Shown piece by piece: positions 19,082 to 27,794 of a stretch of DNA of 64,000 nucleotides (positions are counted from its first letter, which is position 1; every line of letters starts with the position of its first letter). The stretch lies in assembly GCF_034006335.1 (NCBI RefSeq), contig NZ_JAWDIQ010000001.1; one strand, 5' to 3'. The position numbers and the translations under genes were made by a program. Source of the DNA: Paracerasibacillus soli (GTDB lineage: Bacteria; Bacillota; Bacilli; Bacillales; Amphibacillaceae). The notes below the pieces were generated by a model, which was not told the origin of the DNA, did no database searches, and saw only the letters and a program-made list of their open reading frames with translations.

Positions 19082-19122
19082 GGAAAGGCTTCACATGAGC
19101 ATATGTGAGGTCCTTTTTTATT
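19082..19122 (+). terminator. Terminator after the second catalase
   Basis: A stem based on TCACAT/ATGTGA, extended by GGCT/GGTCC-type pairs with wobbles, is followed by CCTTTTTTA directly behind the catalase stop. Confidence 0.65.
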
Positions 19123-19152
19123 CCTATTATTGAAAAGTATTATCATTATAGT

Positions 19153-19181
19153 CATAATAATAGTAATAGACTATTATTATG
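19153..19181 (+). promoter_or_regulatory. 11-bp perfect inverted repeat just before the lysR start
   Basis: CATAATAATAG (19153-19163) and CTATTATTATG (19171-19181) form a perfect 11-bp inverted repeat with a 7-base spacer, ending where the ribosome-binding site GGGGATGAGG begins. It could be an autoregulatory operator or a translation-blocking hairpin. Confidence 0.5.
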
Positions 19182-19192
19182 GGGATGAGGAA

Positions 19193-20104
19193 ATGGAGAT
19201 TAGACAATTAGAATGTTTTTTAGAAGTCTGTAAAGAATTACATTTTACAAGAGCTGCGGAAAATCTAAATATCTCCCAGCCGTCTTTGAGCCAACAAATT
19301 AAGAATTTAGAGTTTGAAGTAGGTGTACCACTGTTTGACCGAATCGGAAAAAGAACGGCATTAACCGAGGCAGGGAAAATATTACGACACCATAGTCAAC
19401 GCATTTTCTTTGAACTAGAACAAGCTCGGTCCGCACTACAAGATTTAAATGGGTTACAAAGAGGAAAACTTACAATTGGTTCATTGCTAACAACTACGCA
19501 TTATTTACTACCGCAAGTCATTTTTAATTTTAAAAAAATGTATCCAAATATTGCACTAACTGTATTAGGAATGAGAACAGGTAAAATTAAAAAGGAAATA
19601 CTTGAGAACAATCTAGATTTAGGTATTACTTTTTTACCAATAGAAAATGATGAACTTGAAACGATTTCTTTATTTACAGAAGAACTTGCATTGGCACTAC
19701 CAATAAATCATTCGCTTACAAATGTAGAAGAAATAGAATGGAAGGTGATAGAACAAATACAAACTGTATTACTACCTGAAAATTATTATTTGCGCATGCT
19801 TATTCAATCATATTGTAATGAAGCGGGAGTTTATTTGAAGCCAACTCTGGAAATGACGACATTGGAGTCTATTGTGCAAATGGTTTCAGAAGGAATTGGT
19901 GCGACAATTTTACCTGTACCATATTTAGATTTTATTAATAATGATAAGATTGTAACGGTAAAACTTGTCAACCCAACACCAATGAGACAAATTGGACTTT
20001 TGTACAGAAAAGATAAATACATGTGTACAGCAACGCAAATATTTATAAATCAGCTTGTAGATATAAGTAAGTCTTTAAATATATACAAACAAGAGGCAAA
20101 ATAA
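19193..20104 (+). CDS. LysR-family transcriptional regulator (CynR-like)
   Basis: The start is ATG 19193 behind GGGGATGAGG; an in-frame ATG at 19130 has no ribosome-binding site. The 303-aa product has the N-terminal LysR helix-turn-helix (HFTRAAENLNISQPSLSQQI) and a complete periplasmic-binding-like effector domain (from ~residue 90: LTIGSLLTT). The downstream neighbour is a small redox protein on the other strand, and the second catalase lies just upstream. Its target is not evident; an effect on the catalase or on itself is speculation. Confidence 0.88.
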   Translation: MEIRQLECFLEVCKELHFTRAAENLNISQPSLSQQIKNLEFEVGVPLFDRIGKRTALTEAGKILRHHSQRIFFELEQARSALQDLNGLQRGKLTIGSLLTTTHYLLPQVIFNFKKMYPNIALTVLGMRTGKIKKEILENNLDLGITFLPIENDELETISLFTEELALALPINHSLTNVEEIEWKVIEQIQTVLLPENYYLRMLIQSYCNEAGVYLKPTLEMTTLESIVQMVSEGIGATILPVPYLDFINNDKIVTVKLVNPTPMRQIGLLYRKDKYMCTATQIFINQLVDISKSLNIYKQEAK

Positions 20105-20125
20105 TACGGCCCCTTGTTTGTATAT
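20081..20125. terminator. Bidirectional terminator overlapping the lysR 3' end
   Basis: ATATACAAACAAG (20081-20093) pairs perfectly with CTTGTTTGTATAT (20113-20125). The hairpin includes the last codons of lysR and lies just past the stop of the convergent redox gene. Confidence 0.7.
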
Positions 20126-20128
20126 GAA

Positions 20129-20368
20129 CTAACCATTTTTTACATCTTCCATGCTTGCTCCAAAATTAATATGATAAACTTGTTTATCAATTAATAAAGC
20201 AGGTACAGATTTGACGCCGAAAGATTCAGCTTCTTCTATTCGAGAAGCATCATTGCCAAAATGTACGACTTCTACATCAATCTTTGACTTATCTAAATAT
20301 GTTAGTATCAATTGTTCAGCGTCAACACAGACAGGACAGCCTGCATGATAAAAAATTGCCTTTTTCAT
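20129..20368 (-). CDS. Small thioredoxin/glutaredoxin-like protein with CPVC motif
   Basis: A 79-aa thioredoxin-fold protein with the redox-active CPVC near residues 11-14 and the cis-Pro loop VKSVPALLI. The ATG follows AAGGAGGGAATAAAA. The size suits a glutaredoxin-like disulfide reductase with low-molecular-weight or protein thiol partners. A promoter-like pair (TTGTAG, 17 bases, TATAGA) lies upstream on the minus strand, and a perfect palindrome covers the -35 region. Confidence 0.85.
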   Translation of the reverse strand: MKKAIFYHAGCPVCVDAEQLILTYLDKSKIDVEVVHFGNDASRIEEAESFGVKSVPALLIDKQVYHINFGASMEDVKNG

Positions 20369-20411
20369 TTTTATTCCCTCCTTAAACTTGACTTATCTAT
20401 ACCATAAGCTG

Positions 20412-20423
20412 TGTAGCGCTACA
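20412..20423. promoter_or_regulatory. 12-base perfect palindrome at the redox gene promoter
   Basis: TGTAGCGCTACA is a perfect palindrome overlapping the likely -35 region of the minus-strand CPVC gene. It may be an operator; the cognate regulator is unknown. Confidence 0.4.
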
Positions 20424-20439
20424 AAACAATACAAAATAT

Positions 20440-20456
20440 CCTATCAGTCTGATAGG
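20440..20456. promoter_or_regulatory. Inverted repeat upstream of the Nudix gene
   Basis: CCTATCA and TGATAGG form a perfect 7-bp inverted repeat with a 3-base spacer, between the divergent redox and Nudix genes. It could be an operator site. Confidence 0.4.
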
Positions 20457-20550
20457 TTAAAACAATAGGTTGCTATGAAATGGAACGATGTATATGCTAC
20501 ACTATATAAAGATTCTGAATAAGTTTAAGACAGTTTTTGGAGGTAGTCTG

Positions 20551-21168
20551 ATGAATCTAAAATGGCTGGAGTGGGCGAGAAGAATACAAGCATTATCACA
20601 AGCTGGTTTAACTTTTTCAAAGGATCCGTTTGATATAGAGCGATATGAAGAACTTAGAGAGATTAGTGCTGATATAATCGCAACATATACGGAACTGGAG
20701 TTCGAACAAATTCAGAATATCTTTCTACAAGAATCAGGATATCCAACACCAAAAGTTGATGTAAGAGGTGTTGTTTTTCAAAATGGAGAAATCTTATTAG
20801 TAAAAGAAAGAAATGATGAGAAATGGGCATTACCTGGAGGTTTTTGTGAAGTAGGTTTATCTCCGTTAGAGAATGCTATCAAAGAGGTCGAAGAAGAGTC
20901 AGGATTTCAAGTGAAAGCTGTGAGGCCGTTAGCGCTATTAGATATGAATATTCATGCACATACGCCACAGTTACACCATTATTATAAGTTGTTTATTCAG
21001 TGCGAAATTGTTGGTGGAGAAGCAACAATCGGTATGGAAACAAATGATGTACAGTTTTTCTCTAAAGCGCATTTACCTGAACTGTCTACCGGTAGAAATA
21101 CGATGTCGCAAATAAAGAGTATGTTTGCATTTGCGGAAGATCCTTTTAAAGAAATGATGATAGATTAG
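20551..21168 (+). CDS. yjhB: Nudix hydrolase with N-terminal helical domain (YjhB-like)
   Basis: ATG 20551 has TTTGGAGGT upstream and gives 205 aa; an earlier in-frame ATG at 20488 lacks a site. An N-terminal Nudix_N_2-type domain (~residues 1-60) precedes a Nudix box GGFCEVGLSPLENAIKEVEE followed by ESGF. Length and order match B. subtilis YjhB. It hydrolyses a nucleoside-diphosphate derivative; the exact substrate is unknown. A terminator follows at 21230. Confidence 0.87.
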   Translation: MNLKWLEWARRIQALSQAGLTFSKDPFDIERYEELREISADIIATYTELEFEQIQNIFLQESGYPTPKVDVRGVVFQNGEILLVKERNDEKWALPGGFCEVGLSPLENAIKEVEEESGFQVKAVRPLALLDMNIHAHTPQLHHYYKLFIQCEIVGGEATIGMETNDVQFFSKAHLPELSTGRNTMSQIKSMFAFAEDPFKEMMID

Positions 21169-21229
21169 TAATTGTGAATGATATCTGATAATAGTTATGA
21201 AGAATGACTACATAGAATATGATTGGTTT

Positions 21230-21260
21230 AGACATGTTTTTAAAAAAAACCATGTCTTTT
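21230..21260 (+). terminator. Terminator after the Nudix gene
   Basis: AGACATG (21230-21236) pairs with CATGTCT (21251-21257), with T/A-rich inner pairs, and is followed by TTTTAAT. Confidence 0.7.
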
Positions 21261-21294
21261 AATAAATAGAAAATCTAAATGGAGAGGTAATGTC

Positions 21295-22200
21295 ATGAAA
21301 ATAGGAATGATTGGAATTGGAGATATTGCTAAGAAAGCATATTTACCAGTATTAACACAATTAAGTGGGATTGAATTACATATTTGTACTAGAAATAAAG
21401 CTACTTTACAAGAGGTTACTGAAAAATATCGCCTGCAACATTCGTATGATGATATGGAGCAATGGCTTGCAAGTGGGATAAAAGCTGCTTTTGTCCACTC
21501 ATCGACTGAATCTCATGAGCAAATTATTGATACATTATTAGACCACGATATTCATGTGTATGTAGATAAGCCAATCACATATGATGGAGAATCATCGAAG
21601 CGACTTATAGAAAAGGCGCAGCAAAAGGGATTACTATTAATGGTTGGATTCAACCGTCGGTATGCACCACCTTATGAGAAATTAGCAGATTTACCGAATC
21701 CTAATATGGTTATCGTTCAAAAAAATCGTGCACATCATGTCAATGATATCCGGACCTTTATATTTGATGACTTTATTCACGTTATTGATACGTTACTATA
21801 TTTATTTCCGTATTCCATTGAACAAATGCATGTTCGTGGCAAACAAGACGAACAGGGCCTCCATCATGTTGTCTTACAGCTTGAAGCAAATGAAGGTACT
21901 GGAATCGGAATCATGAATCGAGATTCGGGGACGACAGAAGAACATGTGAAAGTGTTCAGTTCCAACGAAACACGTACGGTTCAAAATGTAAATGAAGTGA
22001 GTAGTCATCAAAATAAAGATGTCGTTCAGTTAGGCAGTAATGACTGGGAACCAACATTACATAAGCGAGGTTTTCATGCCATCATTGCAAGATTTTTAGA
22101 AAAGGTAAAAAGTAACACAATGAACGTAACGGACTATGAACAAGACTTACGAAGACATCTTTTGGCAGAAGAAGTCGTACAAGCGCTAATTGATAAATAA
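21295..22200 (+). CDS. Gfo/Idh/MocA family oxidoreductase (MviM-like)
   Basis: A 301-aa NAD(P)-dependent oxidoreductase. The Rossmann start is MKIGMIGIGDIAKKAYLPVL, followed by the EKP-type motif as YVDKPIT near residue 96. The C-terminal alpha/beta domain carries NRRYAPPYEKL, typical of the YceM/MviM branch. GGAGAGG precedes the ATG. The gene is monocistronic and followed by a terminator-like repeat. The sugar or cyclitol substrate is not predictable from context. Confidence 0.87.
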   Translation: MKIGMIGIGDIAKKAYLPVLTQLSGIELHICTRNKATLQEVTEKYRLQHSYDDMEQWLASGIKAAFVHSSTESHEQIIDTLLDHDIHVYVDKPITYDGESSKRLIEKAQQKGLLLMVGFNRRYAPPYEKLADLPNPNMVIVQKNRAHHVNDIRTFIFDDFIHVIDTLLYLFPYSIEQMHVRGKQDEQGLHHVVLQLEANEGTGIGIMNRDSGTTEEHVKVFSSNETRTVQNVNEVSSHQNKDVVQLGSNDWEPTLHKRGFHAIIARFLEKVKSNTMNVTDYEQDLRRHLLAEEVVQALIDK

Positions 22201-22208
22201 TAGAATGA

Positions 22209-22262
22209 CAAAAAGGCTAGGACAAAACCAAAGTGTCAGACGCTTATGTCCCCGCCTCTTTA
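22209..22262 (+). repeat. Short copy of the dispersed terminator repeat
   Basis: The left arm AAAAAGGCTAGGACAAAACC is nearly identical to that at 29135, and the right arm GTCCCCGCCTCTTT can pair with it. The central portion found in full copies is missing. It begins eight bases after a stop codon and should act as a terminator. Confidence 0.7.
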
Positions 22263-22272
22263 TTAAGGTTGC

Positions 22273-22303
22273 AATTCGTGATTGTTGTACGAAGTCACGA
22301 ATT
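22273..22303. other. 9-bp inverted repeat upstream of the RIC gene
   Basis: AATTCGTGA (22273-22281) and TCACGAATT (22295-22303) form a perfect inverted repeat with a 13-base spacer, about 70 bases before the Fnr-like site. It could be an operator or the end of the preceding terminator region. Confidence 0.4.
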
Positions 22304-22369
22304 ACCTCATTCATTTGATGAAAGAATTTGAAAATAGACAAGCCAAGTATAGCGGATAGATTTCATTAA

Positions 22370-22412
22370 AGTGATGTGGGTCACTGCAATGGATGCAATA
22401 AATGACTATCAT
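22370..22412 (+). promoter_or_regulatory. Fnr/CRP-like box and promoter of the RIC gene
   Basis: AGTGATGTGGGTCACT (22370-22385) contains GTGA-N6-TCAC, the core of the Bacillus Fnr/CRP consensus. A -10 element TATCAT (22407-22412) sits so that the box centre falls close to -41.5 from the predicted start, the classic class II activator spacing. Confidence 0.6.
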
Positions 22413-22442
22413 ATATATACATACAATAAGGAGGCTATATAT

Positions 22443-23135
22443 ATGCGTTCATTTACTGCAGAACATACACCAGCTGAGATAGTAAAGGTTTTCCCGTATG
22501 CGAGTGATTTGTTTAAGGAAAACCACATTGACTTTTGTTGTGGCGGTGACAAAATATTAAGAGATCAATTTAAAGAACATCAAGTTGCAGGCGATACAAT
22601 ATTATTTGAATTAAATACACGCTATGAAAAATGGCTGGAGAATGGTCATCAAGCGAAGGATTGGGATTCTGTATCTATTTCCAATTTGGTTGATTATATT
22701 GTGGATCATCATCATGGTTATTTGAAGAAAGAATTACCCGCATTAAGTAAGTTTGTTACGAGGGTATTTCATGCCCATGGAAGTAATCAACCCCATTTGA
22801 GAGAATTACATCGCCTTTATGATGAATTTAGCCAGGAAATGGCAGAACATACGATAAAAGAAGAAGAGGAAGTTTTTCCATTAATAAAAGAATATGCAGT
22901 GAAACCGAGTGAAGAACTTTTGGAAAGAATTAGAATAGCAAATGGTGGTTTAGAAGCTGAACATGAATTTGCCGGAGATTTATTAAAAAAAATACGGCAA
23001 GTCACAAGCGGTTTCGAACCACCTGTAACTGCATGTGGAACTTATCGTGTCACATATGCACGTCTAGCTGAAATGGAGTCAAATACGTTTGAACATATTC
23101 ACTTAGAAAACAATATATTGTTTAAACGGTTGTAA
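22443..23135 (+). CDS. Iron-sulfur cluster repair di-iron protein (RIC, ScdA/YtfE family)
   Basis: ATG 22443 has AAGGAGG upstream, giving 230 aa; an in-frame start at 22371 lies inside the operator. The N-terminal ScdA_N (DUF542) domain has the diagnostic FCCGG motif (~residues 32-36). The hemerythrin-like domain supplies di-iron ligands in DYIVDHHHGYLKKE, EHTIKEEEEVFP, EAEHEF and FEHIHLEN. RIC proteins repair Fe-S clusters after nitric-oxide or oxidative damage. The Fnr-like box upstream fits induction when oxygen is low. A terminator follows. Confidence 0.93.
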   Translation: MRSFTAEHTPAEIVKVFPYASDLFKENHIDFCCGGDKILRDQFKEHQVAGDTILFELNTRYEKWLENGHQAKDWDSVSISNLVDYIVDHHHGYLKKELPALSKFVTRVFHAHGSNQPHLRELHRLYDEFSQEMAEHTIKEEEEVFPLIKEYAVKPSEELLERIRIANGGLEAEHEFAGDLLKKIRQVTSGFEPPVTACGTYRVTYARLAEMESNTFEHIHLENNILFKRL

Positions 23136-23203
23136 AGGAAAAAAGTGTTTTTCCATACGATACAAACTGTAAAAAGAAAGACAAGTAAATAAGGAAAAAC
23201 AGC

Positions 23204-23236
23204 GGCTGTCTCCTATTTAAATGAGCAGCCTTTTTT
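23204..23236 (+). terminator. Terminator after the RIC gene
   Basis: GGCTG plus CTC pair with GAG plus CAGCC (one bulged base), followed by TTTTTT at 23231-23236. Confidence 0.8.
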
Positions 23237-23293
23237 AAATGGTATGAAGTAGGAATAAATTCTGCAAAATAGTTAGTCGAACAGCTAAAAAGA

Positions 23294-23917
23294 TTACTTA
23301 TGATCAAGCCCATTCCAAAAAAATTGTAAAATCTGATCGACCATTTTATCTACAGATGAAAATATTGGTTCATTATTAGCATTGCGATAATTACCTACTT
23401 GTAAAAGGGCAATATAAGTATGTGCTACAAATTTTGGGTGAATATGATGTGGTATTTCATTTTTTTGTATTGCGTTTTGAATCGCTATCTCAATAGAAGA
23501 ATACATATTTTCCTCGGCTTGCTGTATGCTTTGTATTTGTTCTTTTGTTAAAGCACTCCTTGTTTCACGCATAAAACCATTCATATCGATATGAACTGTA
23601 GCTTGTAAATGTGCTTTTGTAATTTCTTTTAAGCGGACTTGTAATGGTTCATCCCTATTTAAAACTGTGTCGATTTGTTTTTGTATACGATACATCATTT
23701 GTACCATTGATTCTGTAAATAAATCTGCTTTACTAGCATAATAATAGTAAACAGTAGCTTTCGTAACGTGCGCTTTGCTAGCAACTTCATCTATTGATAC
23801 TTCTTGATAACCTTGATTTAAAAACAGAGAAGTAGCAGCTTCTAAAATTGTTTGCTCAGTAGGTTTTTTTAAATCATTTGCACGAGGTCGGCCTAGGGAC
23901 TTTTTATAACTAGCCAT
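23294..23917 (-). CDS. TetR-family regulator
   Basis: A 207-aa protein. The N-terminal TetR helix-turn-helix spans ~residues 20-65 (EQTILEAATSLFLNQGYQEV then ISIDEVASKAHVTKATVYYYY-like), and the rest is a helical ligand-binding domain. The start is ATG 23917 with GGGGG upstream. It is divergent from the MMPL exporter gene, and a perfect 8-bp-arm palindrome lies 20 bases in front of its start. It most likely represses itself and the exporter. Confidence 0.9.
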   Translation of the reverse strand: MASYKKSLGRPRANDLKKPTEQTILEAATSLFLNQGYQEVSIDEVASKAHVTKATVYYYYASKADLFTESMVQMMYRIQKQIDTVLNRDEPLQVRLKEITKAHLQATVHIDMNGFMRETRSALTKEQIQSIQQAEENMYSSIEIAIQNAIQKNEIPHHIHPKFVAHTYIALLQVGNYRNANNEPIFSSVDKMVDQILQFFWNGLDHK

Positions 23918-23936
23918 CTGTATCCCCCAATATGTT

Positions 23937-23957
23937 GGTATAATACATCATTATACC
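23937..23957. promoter_or_regulatory. Palindromic operator for the TetR/MMPL pair
   Basis: GGTATAAT (23937-23944) and ATTATACC (23950-23957) are perfect inverted arms with a 5-base spacer. The site lies between the two divergent genes close to the tetR start, as expected for a TetR-family operator. Confidence 0.7.
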
Positions 23958-24152
23958 ATAGGAAATTTAATAATTACGAAATAATGATTTAAAATTAACT
24001 AACCAGTATATATAATTAATTGTATTGAAATTTACTAGCGAAGTTTACAAGAAACCATATCTCCATGCACGGGGTTTGGAAGGGGTATAATCAACAACTT
24101 GTTACATACTAAATCAAGGGTGTTTGTAGAAAAAGAGGAGGTAAGTGAAATC

Positions 24153-26354
24153 ATGCAAAGTTTTTTAAATAAATGGGGCCAAATCGTGGCTAATTCAAAA
24201 AGTAGATGGTTTATAAGTATTATTTGGGTTGTGATTATTGCTATTTTTTCAATTTCTTGGCCGTCTGTAAATAAAGAGGTAGTTGGTTCAAATAATCTTT
24301 TGCCAGATGATGTGATGTCCATTGAAGCAAATAAAATAATGAACGAACAATTTCCTAATCATGCTGGAGTACCTTTATTAGTCGTTTGGCAACGAGATGG
24401 TGGCTTACAAGAGGCGGATTTTGAAACAATACAATCATTATATAAAGTACTGGGAGAAAAACCGTTAGCTTATCAATCAGAAATTCCACCTTTTGATCAA
24501 ATGCCAGCTCAGGCATTAGCTGCCGCATCGTCAGAAGATGGTGAAGCAATTGTAACTCCGATATTTTTTAGTAAACGGGCAGAAACAGATCAGTTAAAAG
24601 ATGCTGTAAGTAATTTAAATAAAATGGTGGATGGGATTTCGGACCAATCTGAACTACAGGTACAATATACCGGTCCAGTGTCCATTCAAATAGATGCAGT
24701 AAGTTTATTTAGTCAAGCGGATGTTAAGTTGTTAATTGCAACCGTTGTTATTGTGTTGGTTTTATTAATTGCTTTATATCGTTCGCCAATATTGGCTTTT
24801 ATTCCGTTAATAGCTGTAGCTTTTGCTTATGGGTTAATTAATCCATTGTTGGGACTGATGGCAAGCAAAGGCTGGATAGAAGTTGATGCTCAAGCTGTTT
24901 CGATAATGACCGTCTTATTATTTGGAGCTGGAACGGATTATTGTTTGTTTTTAATTTCAAGGTACCGTGACGAATTATTATTGGTTGAGAATCAATATAC
25001 CGCGCTTCGCAGGGCAATGAGTAAAACCGGGGGAGCTATTATGATGAGTGCAATGACAACTGTACTCGGGCTATTCACGTTGTCACTAGCACATTATGCA
25101 TCTTATCACCGTTTTGCAGTACCATTTAGTTTAGCTATTTTTGTTATGGCGATTGCATTGATGACAATTCTCCCAGCATTATTGGCGTTGTTTGGTAGAG
25201 TCGCTTTTTATCCATTTATCCCTCGGACAGAAGAAATGAGAAGAGAGCTTGAGAAAAAGAAAGGGAAAAAGCTACGCGATTCAAAAGGGAAAAGTCGCTT
25301 ACGTACGATGACGGGCGAACTTGTAACGAAAAAGCCAATCCCGATTATTGTTGTTTGTATGATTCTATTGGGCGGATTAGCCTTATTTGTACCAAAAATA
25401 GAATACACGTATGGTTTGCTTGATTCATTTCCAGAAGATATGCCTTCACGAGAAGGATATACTTTGATTTCAGAACATTATGCTGCGGGAGAAGTAGCTC
25501 CTATGTATGTAATTTTAGAAACTGTTGGCAAGTCGGATGTTGATTTAAAAGAAAAATTAGCCGCATTACCTTATGTTAGTGCAGTAAGTGATGGCAAGAT
25601 AGGGGAAAGTAATGAGAACATTTTATCCTATGAAGTAACTTTAGCAATTGACCCGTATTCACAAGAAGCGGTGGACCATGTGCCTGCGATTAAATCGTTA
25701 GCGAAAGATTCGATGAAAGAAGCAGATATTTCTAAAGGTGAGGTTTGGATTGGAGGAGAAACAGCGACACTTTATGATACTCAAAAAACAACCAATCGGG
25801 ATCAAAACATCATTATGCCAGTTGTGTTAGGCATCATGGCGTTATTATTGGTACTATATTTCCGTTCCCTTCCAGCCATGCTTTATATGTTAACAACTGT
25901 TGTATTTTCATTCCTATCAGCACTAGGAATTGGGTGGATTGTTATACATTACATTTTAGGTGAACCAGCCATGCAAGGTTTAATCCCACTTTATTCCTTT
26001 GTTTTCTTAGTAGCACTTGGTAGTGATTACAATATCTTTATGATGTCGAGTATATGGCGAAAAAGAAAAACGTTACCACATAAACAAGCAATTTCAGAAG
26101 GTGTAGGAGAAACTGGGTATGTCATTTCCTCAGCAGGTCTTATTTTGGCAGGGACATTCGCTGTATTAGCAGTATTACCGATGCAAGTGTTGGTTCAGTT
26201 TGGTACAATTACAGCTATCGGGATTTTATTAGATACCTTTATTATTAGGCCGTTATTTGTGCCAGCAATTACAACAGTTCTTGGAAAATATGCATTTTGG
26301 CCTGGAAAACTGTGGAGAAAACAGGATAATACTGTTATGTCTGAAAAAGAATAA
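24153..26354 (+). CDS. ydfJ: MMPL/RND-family membrane exporter (YdfJ-like)
   Basis: ATG 24153 is preceded by GAGGAGGT; the frame is open from 24099 but that start lacks a site. The 733-aa product has the MMPL architecture: one N-terminal helix, an extracellular domain (~residues 45-180), a bundle of five or six helices, a cytoplasmic basic linker (~370-400), then a second helix-domain-helices repeat. Conserved FGAGTDYCLFLISRYRDEL and LGSDYNIFMMSSIWR mark the proton-relay helices of the two repeats. B. subtilis YdfJ is the close match. It is divergent from the tetR gene and probably exports a lipid-like or toxic compound. Confidence 0.88.
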   Translation: MQSFLNKWGQIVANSKSRWFISIIWVVIIAIFSISWPSVNKEVVGSNNLLPDDVMSIEANKIMNEQFPNHAGVPLLVVWQRDGGLQEADFETIQSLYKVLGEKPLAYQSEIPPFDQMPAQALAAASSEDGEAIVTPIFFSKRAETDQLKDAVSNLNKMVDGISDQSELQVQYTGPVSIQIDAVSLFSQADVKLLIATVVIVLVLLIALYRSPILAFIPLIAVAFAYGLINPLLGLMASKGWIEVDAQAVSIMTVLLFGAGTDYCLFLISRYRDELLLVENQYTALRRAMSKTGGAIMMSAMTTVLGLFTLSLAHYASYHRFAVPFSLAIFVMAIALMTILPALLALFGRVAFYPFIPRTEEMRRELEKKKGKKLRDSKGKSRLRTMTGELVTKKPIPIIVVCMILLGGLALFVPKIEYTYGLLDSFPEDMPSREGYTLISEHYAAGEVAPMYVILETVGKSDVDLKEKLAALPYVSAVSDGKIGESNENILSYEVTLAIDPYSQEAVDHVPAIKSLAKDSMKEADISKGEVWIGGETATLYDTQKTTNRDQNIIMPVVLGIMALLLVLYFRSLPAMLYMLTTVVFSFLSALGIGWIVIHYILGEPAMQGLIPLYSFVFLVALGSDYNIFMMSSIWRKRKTLPHKQAISEGVGETGYVISSAGLILAGTFAVLAVLPMQVLVQFGTITAIGILLDTFIIRPLFVPAITTVLGKYAFWPGKLWRKQDNTVMSEKE

Positions 26355-26389
26355 GTATGAATGTATTTTTCATTTATAGTTAAATTTAC

Positions 26390-26417
26390 GGGCTGGATAT
26401 ATTCCAGCCCTATTATT
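26390..26417 (+). terminator. Terminator after ydfJ
   Basis: GGGCTGGA (26390-26397) pairs with TCCAGCCC (26403-26410) over a 5-base loop, followed by a T-rich tail. Confidence 0.78.
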
Positions 26418-26607
26418 ATGTTTTTCTCTTTATAAATGAGAAAATGTTTATGAGAACGCAGAGGCTTTTCAATCATTGAAACGTTATATTTTTAGAAATA
26501 TCATTGCTAAATATGGTATAGTGAAGTAGTATTTATGTGAATGGACTCACAATTTAGCAAACATATGAAGAAAGTAATAGGATTTTTTAAAAAAGGAGCA
26601 AATCATC

Positions 26608-27766
26608 GTGAAAATTGGTATTGATAAAATTGGGTTTTATACCCCACATTTATATGTAGATATGAATAAATTAGCAGTTGCCCGTCATGTTGAACCTGAA
26701 AAGTTTACAATCGGGATTGGTCAAAGCCAAATGGCTGTACCTCCGTTAACACAGGATTCCGTCACGTTGGCAGCTAATGCAGCGCTAGAAATTTTGGATG
26801 AAGAAGATAGAAACCAGATTGATCTCGTTATTTTTGGAACTGAATCAGGCATTGATCATTCTAAATCTGCCGCAGTTTATGTGCATCATTTACTAGGAAT
26901 CAATCCACATGCGCGTAGCATCGAAATGAAACAGGCTTGTTACAGTACAACAGCAGCGATGCAATTAGCAAAAGGACATATTGCACTTCATCCTGAAAAA
27001 AAAGCGCTCGTTTTAGCATCAGATATTGCACGCTATGGTTTAAATACTGGTGGAGAAGCTACACAAGGTGCAGGTGCTGTTGCAATAGTCATTAGCGCCA
27101 ATCCGAGCATTATGGAATTAGAAAGTGAAAGTGCATATTTTACAAATGATATTATGGATTTTTGGCGTCCAGTATACTCTGATACTGCATTTGTTGATGG
27201 TAAATTTTCTAATGAACAATATATTGCATTTTTTAATCAAGTTTGGGGTCAGTATAAGGAACAGACGGGGGCAACATTAGAAGATTTTGAAGCAATTTGT
27301 TTCCACCTTCCTTATACGAAAATGGGCCTTAAAGCATTACGCACTGTTTTAGATGAAACATCGGAAGCCGTGCAAGAGCGTTTGTTAAACCATTATCAAA
27401 TTAGTACGACATACAATCGAAATGTCGGAAATATTTATACGGGATCACTTTATTTAAGTCTCCTTTCATTTTTAGAACAAGCCCAAAATTTACAGGCAGG
27501 TACAAAAATTGGACTATATAGTTATGGTTCCTGGTGCAGTAGGGGAGTTCTTTGCAGGGGTATTGCAACCAAACTTTGAGCAACATGTACAAAGGGACAA
27601 GCATGAAAAACTATTAGCTAATCGTAAAGAGTTATCAATTGCGGAATATGAAGAAGTATTCCAACAAACACTCCCAACTGATGGATCAACAGTGGAATTA
27701 GATATTAATCAGGATCCAGCAATAATTTGCCTTGCTGGAGTGACTGAAATAAACGCCAATATGTAA
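26608..27766 (+). CDS. mvaS: Hydroxymethylglutaryl-CoA synthase, one frame break
   Basis: About 385 aa after repair, the normal size of bacterial MvaS. It condenses acetyl-CoA and acetoacetyl-CoA to HMG-CoA in the mevalonate pathway. The nucleophile Cys lies in KQACYSTTAA (residue ~111), the general base Glu in FGTESGIDHSK (~79) and the active-site His in CFHLPYTKM (~233). AAAGGAG precedes GTG 26608. The frame breaks near 27529 within the glycine-rich SYGSGAVGEFF motif. No other mevalonate genes are in the window, which is notable since most Bacillus species rely on the MEP route. Confidence 0.9.
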
Positions 27767-27794
27767 ATAAAAACAACTAAAGTAATGAAAGTGA

